From Mesobacillus boroniphilus JCM 21738 (GTDB lineage Bacteria; Bacillota; Bacilli; Bacillales; Cytobacillaceae): 64,000 nucleotides of DNA. Below the pieces are notes generated by a model, which was given only the letters and a program-made list of their open reading frames with translations, was not told the origin of the DNA and searched no databases. The DNA lies in the NCBI RefSeq assembly GCF_000517385.1, contig NZ_BAUW01000012.1, forward strand, positions 1 to 64,000, written 5' to 3'. The first letter of the stretch is position 1, and each line of letters begins with the position of its first letter. A program made the position numbers and the translations under genes. This document shows positions 17,542 to 26,190 of the stretch, one piece after another.

Positions 17542-18480
17542 ATGTCTAAATATAAAAAACAGCAACGTCAAGACCGCTGGGACCATAAGTACGATTCGCT
17601 TGATCTGAAAAAGCTGTTGACAATCCTGAAGGAAAACCGGCGAAACATCCAGAGTAACCAACAGCTCTATTATGATCCAGACCAGGATGAGCTGGACATC
17701 AAGGAATATTACCGGGGCGCACAGAAGCTGGATTTGTCGGGCCTCGCCCTCTTCTACAAATTCCATACAATCGTATTCCAATCTCATAAAAATCAGCTGC
17801 CCTACTTCCTGGCAAAGGATTTGTATTTGTACACATGGGTCGATTTATATCCGGATGGTTCTGCAAAGAGTGTCTATTCCTCCCAAAAGAAGGATCCGGA
17901 GTCATTGTTGATTGAGGATAACGAAACACTGAGGGAAAAATACGATGAGTTCAGACGGCGATCACGCAAGATTCAGGTGAATGGCTTTGATTCGATCAAG
18001 GATTTGAAGATTTTTGAGAACCATTTCAAGATGAACACCGAGCATATTGTGCCGCAGTCCTGGTTTGAAGGTGCCGAGCCGATGAAAGGCGACCTTCACC
18101 ATCTGTTTGTCTGCGACCCAGATTGCAACATCTCGCGCTCGAACTACCAATTTGCCGATTTTGATTTTTACAATCCGGAACGTGACGATGAGCCAATTCA
18201 GAATAACTGCGGAGTCACAACTGGCTTCGAGTTCGAACCTGAGCACGGCAAAGGAGCCTCCGCCCGGGCCATGCTTTATTTTTTCCTGAGATATCCTAAA
18301 AGAGTAAGAAACGAATTCAAAAAGAAAGTCGATATCCCGCTGCTCGTCCGCTGGAACAAAGTATTCCCGCCCACACTCTACGAACAGCACCGCAATCAAG
18401 CCATCTACTACATCCAGGGAAACCGCAACCCGTTCATCGATTTTCCGGAATTGGCGGAGAAGATTGATTTTCCATGGTAA
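17542..18480 (+). CDS. Endonuclease I-like (NucM/EndA family) nuclease
   Basis: 312 residues from ATG with GAGGAG upstream. The His-Me finger motif is clear near residue 170: MNTEHIVPQSWF, then DLHHLFVCDPDCNISRSNY, with the metal-binding Asn. After it come NPERDDEPI and ASARAMLYFFLRYP, typical of this family. Such enzymes cut DNA or RNA without sequence preference and are usually secreted; here there is no signal peptide and the N-terminus is highly basic (MSKYKKQQRQDRW). Stands alone. Confidence 0.85.
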   Translation: MSKYKKQQRQDRWDHKYDSLDLKKLLTILKENRRNIQSNQQLYYDPDQDELDIKEYYRGAQKLDLSGLALFYKFHTIVFQSHKNQLPYFLAKDLYLYTWVDLYPDGSAKSVYSSQKKDPESLLIEDNETLREKYDEFRRRSRKIQVNGFDSIKDLKIFENHFKMNTEHIVPQSWFEGAEPMKGDLHHLFVCDPDCNISRSNYQFADFDFYNPERDDEPIQNNCGVTTGFEFEPEHGKGASARAMLYFFLRYPKRVRNEFKKKVDIPLLVRWNKVFPPTLYEQHRNQAIYYIQGNRNPFIDFPELAEKIDFPW

Positions 18481-18510
18481 AGGCTGAACCGATATGTATT
18501 GGTTCAGCCT
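18481..18510. terminator. Bidirectional terminator
   Basis: AGGCTGAACC (18481-18490) pairs with GGTTCAGCCT (18501-18510), then ATTTTATCTTTTT. Serves the nuclease gene and the convergent gene at 18514. Confidence 0.8.
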
Positions 18511-18513
18511 ATT

Positions 18514-19029
18514 TTATCTTTTTCTCCTCATCTCTTTTAACAAGTCAAAAAGATTAAGATGATGAATCAACTCTTCCCTCGTATCCTCTTTCCCCTTCAA
18601 TCCAAAATAATTATCCCAATCAAACGACGGATCATAACTATCACTATTCTCCCAAATTACAGGTTTTTTCTCTTGTTCCACAAGCAACTGAACTGCCAAC
18701 TCTCTATCCATAGGGTTTAGCCACTCATATTCAAAATCAAATTCATCATTATCGATAAATGAGTCTGCCCAATCATCTTCGAATTCAAGTTCAAAGAATT
18801 GAAAGCCAAAATCGAGCTTCTCTAACTTCTCGATCTCTGCCATTTCTTCGTGTGTTACACCGTATGGCACACCGCCTTCCGTGTATCCGGCAATAAAAGC
18901 AAAGGTCTCATCAGACTCCAATTCAAATTCGAACTGGGCCTTTTCCCTCTCCCTTTTTCTTTGCCTGCGGATTTCCTGGCTTCTCTGCTTCTCTTTTTTA
19001 GTCTTTTTTCTTTGCTTCGCCAATTCCAC
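18514..19029 (-). CDS. Charged hypothetical protein
   Basis: 171 residues. The first 35 are an extremely basic, probably coiled helix (KQRKKTKKEKQRSQEIRRQR). The rest is acidic and aromatic (FEFELESDETFAFIAGYTEGG, LEFEDDWADSFIDNDEFDFE). The segment FIAGYTEGGVPYGVTHEEM is the most family-like part. No function assigned. It forms a two-gene unit with the protein at 19045-19356, 15 bases upstream. Confidence 0.65.
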   Translation of the reverse strand: MELAKQRKKTKKEKQRSQEIRRQRKREREKAQFEFELESDETFAFIAGYTEGGVPYGVTHEEMAEIEKLEKLDFGFQFFELEFEDDWADSFIDNDEFDFEYEWLNPMDRELAVQLLVEQEKKPVIWENSDSYDPSFDWDNYFGLKGKEDTREELIHHLNLFDLLKEMRRKR

Positions 19030-19044
19030 TACCTGCCGATCCTA

Positions 19045-19356
19045 TTAATCTCGCAACCAATGCGCAAATTCTATCTTCTCATCTTCTGTTAGAAGATCAA
19101 GTTCCTTTTTCGCCTCAAGCACAAGCAAAAAGTCGTCCCAGCCATTATAGTTAAACTTACTCCAAATTTTTTGATTCACCTTATGAAATTCATGGATTCT
19201 TTCCGTCAAGTCATAATAAGGCATATCACCATTTTTCCAGCGCATGAAATCATTGAATAAACCCTGCAATTCATCTTCAGTCAATTTTTTATGATAGCTT
19301 CCTACGATTTCGCGATTCCTTTCCCTTTCGGCTTTTGAAAATTTTTTATTACTCAT
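19045..19356 (-). CDS. Hypothetical protein, helical
   Basis: 103 residues, soluble and mostly helical, beginning MSNKKFSKAERERNREIVGS and ending DEKIEFAHWLRD. It looks like a small adaptor or regulator (LQGLFNDFMRWKNGDMPYYDLTERIHEFH) but no known domain is recognised. First gene of a pair with the charged protein downstream. Confidence 0.65.
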   Translation of the reverse strand: MSNKKFSKAERERNREIVGSYHKKLTEDELQGLFNDFMRWKNGDMPYYDLTERIHEFHKVNQKIWSKFNYNGWDDFLLVLEAKKELDLLTEDEKIEFAHWLRD

Positions 19357-19398
19357 ATAGACATCCTTTCCTTAAATTTTCATTTTTATCTTATAAAA

Positions 19399-19433
19399 AA
19401 GACAGAACCATCATATAAATCTGGTTCTGTCTT
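19399..19433 (-). terminator. Terminator downstream of the secreted-protein remnant
   Basis: AAGACAGAACC (19399-19409) pairs with GGTTCTGTCTT (19423-19433); the + strand A-run before it is the minus T-tract. Confidence 0.8.
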
Positions 19434-19457
19434 AGCATACAGGCCAGCATGAATGGT

Positions 19458-19959
19458 TTATTTAGAAATCACTTTATGATAAGAATTGACCAGTTTAACA
19501 CAATCTTTAAAACCATCTTTATCATGACATACTGGAAGTTGTGTTGCGTTGACGGCGTAGGTGAATTTATCAGCGGTTTTCATTGGTATTTTACCATCAA
19601 CAATTACTTTATCATATGGCAAGTAGACTGTAATTAGATGGGTATATTTTCTGTCGATTGATTTTACTTCTTTGATCCAGACACGGACATTTATCGGCAG
19701 TGGCCCTTCCATTTCCACACTTTTTTTTTGCGCTGGATTTTTTGAAATACAAATCCGAGGCATCTTGCGTCAACCATAGCTCCAGCGTCTCATATATAAA
19801 GATCTATGGAGCGCCTTCCTCCACCTCTACTTCTTCCCCTGTTTCTATGAATTCTGTCGTAGTTTCTGCTTTACCTGCAGAAACCGAAGAAAAAGCAAAT
19901 ATGCTAATTCCCCTTTGTAAAAGAAAAGTCTTCGTAAACTCTTGCGATTGTCCATTCAA
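19458..19959 (-). pseudogene. Small secreted protein, interrupted by an amber codon and a frameshift
   Basis: The C-terminal 85 residues (SVEMEGPLPINVRVWIKEV to NSYHKVISK) are intact. A second frame upstream, joined at an A9 run (19731-19739), supplies TLELWLTQDASDLYFKKSSA. Before an in-frame TAG (19804-19806) it supplies a probable secretion segment (GISIFAFSSVSAGKAETTT) and an acidic stretch. This reads as one protein of about 165 residues with two lesions. Family not recognised. The 5' limit (TTG 19959) is uncertain. Confidence 0.45.
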
Positions 19960-20039
19960 TAAATATCTGATTATTAATTCTCAATTGAATCCAAACCATT
20001 TCATAAGATTTAGACGAGACTTATATTCTTATATGTATA

Positions 20040-20198
20040 CTAGCATTCCCTTTCAATACAATATTTCTGTTTCTTAATAATCCATAAAAGGAATAGGACT
20101 ATTCCCAATAAAATAAGACCAATATACGAATACCAATAATCAATAAATAACTCACATTGAAGTTGCTGAATTTCTTTAACTCTTTCAAAGTAACCCAA
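20040..20198 (-). CDS. Small single-span membrane protein, TTG start
   Basis: 52 residues. A good ribosome site (AAGGGAG, seven bases before TTG 20198) supports it. The sequence is a short amphipathic N-terminus (GYFERVKEIQQLQCELF), one membrane helix (YIGLILLGIVLFLLWII) and a basic tail with KKQKYCIERE. Function unknown. It precedes the secreted-protein remnant in the same direction. Confidence 0.5.
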   Translation of the reverse strand: MGYFERVKEIQQLQCELFIDYWYSYIGLILLGIVLFLLWIIKKQKYCIEREC

Positions 20199-20261
20199 TA
20201 GTTAACTCCCTTGTATTAATAATATCTAATACGCTTGGGAGAAGCTTTGGTTTCAGCCTTT

Positions 20262-21038
20262 TTAAATGCCAATTACTCTACCATAGTTTATTTTATACAC
20301 TAAGAAGATAAGTCCTATTTTATGAACATCCTTGGACAATAAAGCATGGAGGTCTTTTATGTATACATATGAAACATTCGTTACCCATGGAGCAATTAAT
20401 AGTACATCTTCAACATGATGGATTTTCTGCTTCTCTAATTCTTTTTCCAGCCACTGTTCATCCAAGCCAGCTTCTTTTAGATTTTCGCGAACTACTTCTC
20501 CGTCCAGGATCATGTTGACTGGCAAGCTTGGGTCTTCTGCTTTGATTTTCATATCGCTATTTTTAGGCGTGTCATAATCCGCTTTGGGCAGGACACTGAC
20601 CATTCCATTCGTTTCGATGATCGCGTATTCTACTTCGCGTAGTGAAAAGTAGCCCTGCTGTCTTACAAGACTCTGTAACTGGTTGATATCCAGCTTTGCT
20701 TTTTTTAAAGCCTCGAATTTAATCTTTCCTTTGCGGATGACAATGTTCGGCTCACCCTCTAGCAATTTCCGGGAATATATGAACTTTTGCGTCACACTCT
20801 CAGTAACATAAACAAGCACTCCCCACAAGGTAACGGCAAAGGCAATTTCCCCTATTTTAACCTCATGGTCATAAATGGCATTTCCCACCAGCTCACCAAG
20901 GATGATTGCCGAAATAAAGTCAAACGGCGTAATCTGGGAGAACTGCGTCTTTCCTTGTAACTTCGTCATGATAAAAAGAAATACAAATCCACTCGCCAAC
21001 TCTACGGCAATTGATAAATAATGATTCAACACTCCCAC
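20262..21038 (-). CDS. DUF421 membrane protein (YetF/YrbG type)
   Basis: 258 residues. Three N-terminal helices (AVELASGFVFLFIMTKL, FDFISAIILGELVG, GEIAFAVTLWGVLVYVTES) lead into two cytoplasmic DUF421 repeats beginning EGEPNIVIRKGKI and DPSLPVNMILDGEVV, with the hallmark QGYFSLREVEYAIIETNG. Proteins of this kind are associated with spore membranes and stress; biochemical function unknown. Single gene, convergent with nothing nearby. Confidence 0.85.
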   Translation of the reverse strand: MGVLNHYLSIAVELASGFVFLFIMTKLQGKTQFSQITPFDFISAIILGELVGNAIYDHEVKIGEIAFAVTLWGVLVYVTESVTQKFIYSRKLLEGEPNIVIRKGKIKFEALKKAKLDINQLQSLVRQQGYFSLREVEYAIIETNGMVSVLPKADYDTPKNSDMKIKAEDPSLPVNMILDGEVVRENLKEAGLDEQWLEKELEKQKIHHVEDVLLIAPWVTNVSYVYIKDLHALLSKDVHKIGLIFLVYKINYGRVIGI

Positions 21039-21276
21039 TCCTTCCTTCTCATTATGGGAAGAATTGCGAAAGTTGAACCGTTATTTTTCGAAAAAACTCC
21101 ATAAAACGACAAATAACTCGATTTTTTTGTCAAATGTTTTATTCCCACATAACGGTAAAATATGTAACTTTTATGATAAAAAATCGTTTATAAAGGTGAA
21201 AATACGATTTTTATATTGTAGGGCCCAAGACCATTTCGGCAAAATGGGCCTGCAAATGAAATCAAGGGGTTGGGGA

Positions 21277-22026
21277 ATGAAAAAGTTGCTGGTTTCGATG
21301 ATGCTTCTATTGTCGCTGTTGTTCTTTGAGGCACCTGCAGAGGCTGCTGGCGGGGATATGATTATCATCAATAAGTCTAACAATCAACTGGCTTATTACA
21401 AAAATAATAAACTGGTAAAAACGTTTAAGGTGGGAACTGGGCGGAAAGCTTCTTATACGCCCGAGGGCACGTTCAAAATCGTCAACAAAATCAAGAATCG
21501 CCCTTATTACAGCGGGAATATACCAGGCGGTGACCCTAGGAACCCGCTTGGCGACAGATGGCTAGGAATTAACGCGAGAGGAACATGGGGAACAACATAT
21601 GCCATCCATGGCAACAATAATCCTAAATCAATCGGCGGATATGTAAGTGCTGGTTGCGTCCGGATGTATGATAACGAGGTTCAGTGGCTTTATGATCAGG
21701 TGAAAGTCAATACTCCTGTTGTCATCACCTCTTCCAATAAGTCCTTTAACGCCATCGCATCTGCGAACGGATATAAAGTTACAGGCCAGGCTGCAGTACC
21801 AGTCATCGCTGCACCAACAAGCACTGTCCTAAAAAAAGGCATGAGAGGACCTGAAGTAAAACAGCTGCAGCAGGCCCTGAACAACAAAGGATATAGCACT
21901 ATGGGAATCGACGGTGTATTCGGCCCAGCTACGGAAGCAGCATTAAAGAAATTCCAAAAAGCGAAGAAACTAAAAGTTGACGGTGTCGCCGGGCCAGCAA
22001 CCAAAAAGGCGCTAGGAATTAAATAG
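21277..22026 (+). CDS. L,D-transpeptidase (YkuD) with C-terminal peptidoglycan-binding domain
   Basis: 249 residues from ATG 21277 (AAGGGGTTGGGGA upstream; the longer frame lacks a start signal). Signal peptide (LLVSMMLLLSLLFFEAPAEA), then a YkuD catalytic domain with HGNNNPKSIGG and the nucleophile in SAGCVRM. A linker leads to one peptidoglycan-binding repeat (MRGPEVKQLQQALNNKGY to GPATKKALGI). Secreted enzyme that makes 3-3 cross-links in the wall or attaches proteins to it. Confidence 0.92.
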   Translation: MKKLLVSMMLLLSLLFFEAPAEAAGGDMIIINKSNNQLAYYKNNKLVKTFKVGTGRKASYTPEGTFKIVNKIKNRPYYSGNIPGGDPRNPLGDRWLGINARGTWGTTYAIHGNNNPKSIGGYVSAGCVRMYDNEVQWLYDQVKVNTPVVITSSNKSFNAIASANGYKVTGQAAVPVIAAPTSTVLKKGMRGPEVKQLQQALNNKGYSTMGIDGVFGPATEAALKKFQKAKKLKVDGVAGPATKKALGIK

Positions 22027-22032
22027 CAAAAT

Positions 22033-22063
22033 GACGGTCCCTCCTTTAATAGGAAGGACCGTC
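22033..22063. terminator. Bidirectional terminator
   Basis: GACGGTCC (22033-22040) pairs with GGACCGTC (22056-22063), lying between the L,D-transpeptidase and the convergent IDEAL gene. Confidence 0.75.
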
Positions 22064-22069
22064 TTCAAT

Positions 22070-22402
22070 TTACACACCTTTGACTAATTCTCTCATCGAA
22101 TTCAGCTTTTCAGAAAGCTCCAGGAACCATTCTTCATCCCCAGTTGCAAGCGCTAAATCAATCAGATTTTGTATTTGTGCCTTATTTTTCACTTTAGGGT
22201 CAGGCAATTTTTTTACTCCATTTGTGGAAATTGGAATTATTTTGCCAACAATGGATTCATCATCACTTGATGTAATCGTTGCATTAACCTTTTCGTCCAG
22301 AATATCTAGGGACTCTATATATCCGATGAATAATTCACCATCCCGGGATTTCCCCTTTACCCAATCGCCTACTTTTAAAATACTGTTATTATTGGACAAC
22401 AT
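22070..22402 (-). CDS. IDEAL-domain protein
   Basis: 110 residues from MLSNNNSIL; GAGGTG lies seven bases before this ATG, so the start at 22420 was dropped. The N-terminal half is a small beta domain (VGDWVKGKSRDGELFIGYIESL). The C-terminus is an IDEAL motif helix pair (IQNLIDLALATGDEEWFLEL). IDEAL segments occur in ComK-binding and other Bacillus adaptor proteins and mediate protein contacts. Exact partner unknown. Confidence 0.7.
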   Translation of the reverse strand: MLSNNNSILKVGDWVKGKSRDGELFIGYIESLDILDEKVNATITSSDDESIVGKIIPISTNGVKKLPDPKVKNKAQIQNLIDLALATGDEEWFLELSEKLNSMRELVKGV

Positions 22403-22472
22403 ATAAGTCACCTCATTCATTTAATCTGTAATATTTTTCATTACATTTACCAGCCAAGAAGTCGTTGGCTCC

Positions 22473-22895
22473 TTAGTCACAACAGTTCGTTTCTTTTACC
22501 AGGTCCACTATTTCTTTAATAGAATAATGCTTTAAATATTCTCCCAAGTGTTCTTCGGCACCGAGGAAGATAGCAAACAGAACCTTGTGCATATTCGCTC
22601 CGACCACACACTTTTCATTAGAGTCAGGACACTTTGGCTGCAGTGCACCTTCGGAGGTCAGCTTATATATATCCCAGAGATTTACTTCATTTAAATCGAG
22701 CGCAAAAATGAAGCCGCCGCCGGTTCCTTCTTTTGATTTGATAAATCCATGTTTTTTTAACAAGCCCAGCACTTTGCGGATCCGCACGGGATGAACCCCT
22801 GCACTCTCTGAGATGGCTTCGCTTGTCGACATTCTGTCCGGCTGCAGTGCAAGCAGGGTTAAACTGTGAATGGCCAGGGTAAAATCGCTGTTCAT
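22473..22895 (-). CDS. Rrf2-family transcriptional regulator, downstream of spx
   Basis: 140 residues: an N-terminal winged HTH (FTLAIHSLTLLAL, AISESAGVHPVRIRKVLGLL, wing SKEGTGGGFIFAL) and a C-terminal part with cysteines in KCPDSNEKCVVGAN and the terminal NCCD, which could sense thiol stress. It follows spx by 78 bases on the same strand. In Bacillus anthracis an Rrf2 repressor (SaiR) lies with spxA2 and represses it; this gene may be its counterpart, which is inference from synteny and family. Confidence 0.85.
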   Translation of the reverse strand: MNSDFTLAIHSLTLLALQPDRMSTSEAISESAGVHPVRIRKVLGLLKKHGFIKSKEGTGGGFIFALDLNEVNLWDIYKLTSEGALQPKCPDSNEKCVVGANMHKVLFAIFLGAEEHLGEYLKHYSIKEIVDLVKETNCCD

Positions 22896-22973
22896 TGCCT
22901 GCCTCCTAACAAAAGCAACTATTTGTTATGCTATATATTACCTTTCATCCAGTCCAATTTAAAGCAAAAGCAA

Positions 22974-23369
22974 CTAGTTCGCGATACTATCCCACTCAGC
23001 GGCAGTAAATGTACGTAGCTTGCGCGGCAAGAAGCTGCGAATCTCTTCTTCATTATAGCCAACCTGCAGCCTCTTATGGTCCTGGATAATCGGGCGGCGC
23101 AGCATTTGCGGATTTCTTCTGATCAATTCATATAATTGATTCAGCGGAAGAGAGTCAATATCCAAATCCAGCTGCTTATAGGCTTTTGAGTTCGTAGAAA
23201 TAATCTCTTCCGTTCCATCCTCTGTCAATCGAAGAATCGATTTGATTTCATCAACAGTAAGTGGCTCAGATACGATATTTCTTTCAATAAAAGCAATTTG
23301 ATGTCCCTGCAGCCAGGCTTTTGCTTTCCGGCAAGACGCACAGCTTGAAGTGATATATAAAGTAACCAT
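22974..23369 (-). CDS. spx: Spx/ArsC-family redox regulator (SpxA-type)
   Basis: 131 residues, the family length, nearly collinear with B. subtilis Spx. The redox switch is C10-A-S-C13 ([13 protein letters not shown]); RRPIIQD and [18 protein letters not shown] are the conserved RNA-polymerase-contact and DNA-proximal parts. It binds the alpha C-terminal domain and reprograms transcription in disulfide stress. GGAGGAG precedes the ATG. Two matching dyads flank the divergent promoter region and an Rrf2 gene follows, suggesting autogenous repression of an spxA2-like operon. Confidence 0.93.
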   Translation of the reverse strand: MVTLYITSSCASCRKAKAWLQGHQIAFIERNIVSEPLTVDEIKSILRLTEDGTEEIISTNSKAYKQLDLDIDSLPLNQLYELIRRNPQMLRRPIIQDHKRLQVGYNEEEIRSFLPRKLRTFTAAEWDSIAN

Positions 23370-23391
23370 TAATCAACAGCTCCTCCGTCTA

Positions 23392-23414
23392 ACTGTAAAA
23401 ATAAAAATTACAGA
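23392..23414. promoter_or_regulatory. Candidate operator dyad, spx-proximal
   Basis: ACTGTAA-N9-TTACAGA. It matches the second site at 23455-23477 except for the last base, and lies 23 bases upstream of the spx start. Possible site for the neighbouring Rrf2 regulator. Confidence 0.5.
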
Positions 23415-23454
23415 TAAACAACAATAAAATCTTTTTAGATATGAAAATACCGAT

Positions 23455-23477
23455 ACTGTAATATTAAACTTTACAGT
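23455..23477. promoter_or_regulatory. Candidate operator dyad, distal
   Basis: ACTGTAA-N9-TTACAGT, a perfect 7-bp dyad with the same spacing as 23392-23414. The two dyads are 63 bases apart, six helical turns. Confidence 0.5.
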
Positions 23478-23606
23478 TAGCAATGTCAATAGTAGTTTCA
23501 AGGGTTCCCCCTTTTAACCACCCATTTTTTCCTCCATGTAAAAATAGGCTTATCCCTTCGAAACTCTGTTGCCATCATCTCGTCAAACTATTTGAGGTGA
23601 TAAAAA

Positions 23607-24478
23607 ATGAAGAAAACAAAACGTTTGATACAGCTCGGGTTGGGCATCTTGTTGATGGTTTCATTACTCTTTTTCGCCAACGGGTTTGGTTATGCAGATG
23701 ACCATTCTCTGACTGTTAAAAAAGGTGATACACTTTACAGCATTTCAAAAAAACACAACCTGACTGTCCAGGAGTTAAAGGATTTCAATGGTTTAAAGAA
23801 CAATACCATCTATATTGGCCAAAAGTTGATGCTCCCTGGCGTGACAGAATCAGAGCCGATGTATGCAGTTGTTGGAGGTTCTTTTACCAAGAAAGACAAT
23901 GCAACAAAGCAAATCGCTAATCTGAAAAAGAAAGGAATAGAAGCTACGGTCATTACGAAGGTCATTAATGATAAAACTTATTACCGCATCCAGGCTGGTG
24001 TTTTTTCAAAAAAGGCTAATGCGGAGAAACAAAAAGAGCTGTTGAGCAAAAACGGGATTAAAGATGCCTATATTGTAACAAGTAAGAATCTTCATGTCCT
24101 TGATGTCCACGTTGGTTCCACTTACAGTCAGCTTCTGCAGGAATTCGGAAAACCTTTAAAAACGGAGGACCAGTTGAATATCAGGTCACTGTACTACAAT
24201 GGCGAAGGTGCAGGAGTTCGGGTGAATTTTAACATGGAGAATGGCTCAGTGTTTGGACTGCAAGTCTATCCGGAATATTTAAAGCTCAGCTCCCTTCCGA
24301 AAGACAAAAGCCGGGTTATTGATATATATGGTTACCCTAATGAAGTAAAGGACGTCTCCTGCTACGAAAGCGCGACTTGCGGACAATTCATCTATCAATT
24401 AATAAGAACAAATTGATCATCCAGTTCGATCGTGATGGAAAAACTGTTCAGTATTATGATTTAAGTAAATTGCAATAG
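23607..24478 (+). pseudogene. Secreted LysM-SPOR protein (one frameshift near the end)
   Basis: About 290 residues when repaired. Signal peptide (LGLGILLMVSLLFFANGFGYA), one LysM domain (LTVKKGDTLYSISKKHNLTV), a SPOR domain (MYAVVGGSFTKKDNATKQI), and a C-terminal domain (HVGSTYSQLLQEFGKPL, VYPEYLKLSSLP). Near 24395 the frame ends LIRTN-stop, while the next frame reads INKNKLIIQFDRDG and stops at 24478. A wall-bound protein; the SPOR domain suggests binding to denuded glycan. Opposite strand from spx. Confidence 0.75.
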
Positions 24479-24481
24479 CTT

Positions 24482-24512
24482 AGAGGCCGCCATTTAGCGG
24501 TCTTTTATTTTG
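24482..24512 (+). terminator. Terminator of the LysM-SPOR gene
   Basis: AGAGGCCGC pairs with GCGGTCTTT around CATTTA, followed by TTTTATTTT. Confidence 0.65.
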
Positions 24513-24589
24513 CAATTTCGGATAAATGAAATGCCATGTATAAATAATAATGGAGGATGTTATTAACCTGCGGAAGGAGAATGTGTAGC

Positions 24590-25234
24590 ATGAGAAAATT
24601 ATTGTTGATGGGTTTTATGCTATTATTGCCCCTGAATATGATGGCCGGATCAACCCCTGCCTACGCTAAACCACAGCACACATGTATTACCCAATCTGAG
24701 GTAAAGTTCGAGAATGATTTCAGGAGACTATGGGTCGACCATGTATTGTGGACAAGCAACTATATTACAAGTGCAACAACAGCAGGCGCTGAGGATCAAA
24801 AAGATGTGCTTGATCGGCTCCTGAAAAACCAGGAGGATATCGGAAACTCAATCAAACCGGTATATGGAGAGGCAGCCGGAAACAAACTTACAGACCTGCT
24901 TAAAGAGCATATTGTTATAGCAGGAGGTATTGTTGAAGCAGCCAAAAGTGGTGATAAAGCAAAGCTAGACCAGCTAAACAAAGAATGGTTTAGAAATGCA
25001 GACGATATCGCAGCCTTCCTCAGCAGCGCAAATCCAAATCTAAAAAACGAAGCTGTAAAAAAGTTACTGTATACTCACCTGGAAATGGTGGCAGATGACC
25101 TAAACGCAAGCTTGAAAAAAGATTGGCAAGCAAGGATTGTTTCGATCGACGACGGAATGACTCATATCATTATGATGGCCGATGCCATTTCAGATGCAGT
25201 TGTGAAGCAGTTCCCGGAGAAATTTAAGAAGTAA
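24590..25234 (+). CDS. Secreted helical protein of unknown function
   Basis: 214 residues from ATG 24590, ten bases after GGAAGGAG. Signal peptide with cleavage after AYA, then an all-helical protein with WVDHVLWTSNYITSA, IVIAGGIVEAAKSGDKAKLD and LLYTHLEMVADDLNASLK. The spaced His and acidic residues in long helices recall a four-helix bundle, but no named family is recognised. Transcribed alone after the LysM-SPOR gene. Confidence 0.7.
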   Translation: MRKLLLMGFMLLLPLNMMAGSTPAYAKPQHTCITQSEVKFENDFRRLWVDHVLWTSNYITSATTAGAEDQKDVLDRLLKNQEDIGNSIKPVYGEAAGNKLTDLLKEHIVIAGGIVEAAKSGDKAKLDQLNKEWFRNADDIAAFLSSANPNLKNEAVKKLLYTHLEMVADDLNASLKKDWQARIVSIDDGMTHIIMMADAISDAVVKQFPEKFKK

Positions 25235-25499
25235 GCATAAGCTTAGGAAGGTTTTTAGTCAAAACCATGACAATTAAACCTTCCAGTTGTCAAACAGACC
25301 GTCCCACGAACAATTTCTTCTTCATTTTTCAGTAAATCCCCCACCGCGCTGCACGTTCCTTAAACTTGAAACTTGCACCTTTGTAGCTTTAATAATGTTT
25401 TTACTTTAGATATATTTTTATTACAAACACATATTATGAGCTTAGTATGTTACACTTTAATGATAGTGTTTTATGTCTACAATACAACGGGGTGCTTAT
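25235..25499. other. Intergenic stretch with a long inverted repeat
   Basis: GGAAGGTTT (25246-25254) is complementary to AAACCTTCC (25276-25284), a possible weak terminator without a T-run. The rest is AT-rich upstream DNA of the MEDS gene. Confidence 0.4.
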
Positions 25500-26048
25500 T
25501 TGGAATGTCTGCATTTAAAAGTGGTTAAAGAACTTGCAAACCAGGCCAAGGGACATGGGATATATTTTTTCCAAGATCAGGAGCGTTATATTTCTAACGT
25601 GGTTGACTTTGTCATCTCAGGGTTAGAACGGAATGAATATTCCATCATTGTAGAAAATGACCGAATTATACCATTGATACAAAAAAGACTCACAGCCTTA
25701 TTTGATGAAAGCCGTTTAGAAAAAGTAAAGTACGTCAATAATTATGATTTTTACTACGCCAAGGGAGACTTTAGGATTAATTCAATTTTCGAATTCCTGC
25801 CGAACATAATTGAAGGTTTTTCAGAACTTGATGTAGCTGTCCGGTCCTGGGCACATGTCGAATGGCGAGACGAAGTCGAGGTAAGTAAAAAATTAATGGC
25901 CTCTGAAAAAGAAGCCGATGTAATTGTGAACGAAACAAACCTTCTTTCCGTTTGTGCCTACGATTTTGAAAGGGTTAGTGAAGAATTCAAGGAAGGCCTA
26001 CTAAGCTGCCACAACTTTTTTATAAATGAAAAAGAAGATGGCGTGTAA
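25500..26048 (+). CDS. MEDS-domain sensor protein
   Basis: About 182 residues covering one MEDS (DcmR-type sensory) domain: GHGIYFFQDQERYISNVVDFV, YSIIVENDRIIPLIQKRL, AVRSWAHVEWRDE and LSVCAYDFERVSEEF. MEDS modules bind small ligands and are often linked to stress and anti-sigma systems; alone, as here, the output is unknown. GGGGTG stands five bases before TTG 25500, which I prefer to ATG 25473, which lacks a ribosome site. Confidence 0.75.
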   Translation: MECLHLKVVKELANQAKGHGIYFFQDQERYISNVVDFVISGLERNEYSIIVENDRIIPLIQKRLTALFDESRLEKVKYVNNYDFYYAKGDFRINSIFEFLPNIIEGFSELDVAVRSWAHVEWRDEVEVSKKLMASEKEADVIVNETNLLSVCAYDFERVSEEFKEGLLSCHNFFINEKEDGV

Positions 26049-26076
26049 ACTGACATCAGTTTTGCACGCCATTTTT
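26037..26076 (+). terminator. Terminator of the MEDS gene
   Basis: ATGGCGTG...AAACTG pairs with CAGTTT...CACGCCAT in a two-part stem, followed by TTTTTCTTATTT. Confidence 0.8.
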
Positions 26077-26190
26077 CTTATTTAATGTGATTTCATATGT
26101 ATAGTGTAAACAATCCTGTGAAACATAAGCACCCATTAGTTTAAGTGAATAATTTCACAAATTTAAAATTATTACAGGAATGCTGTCCCT

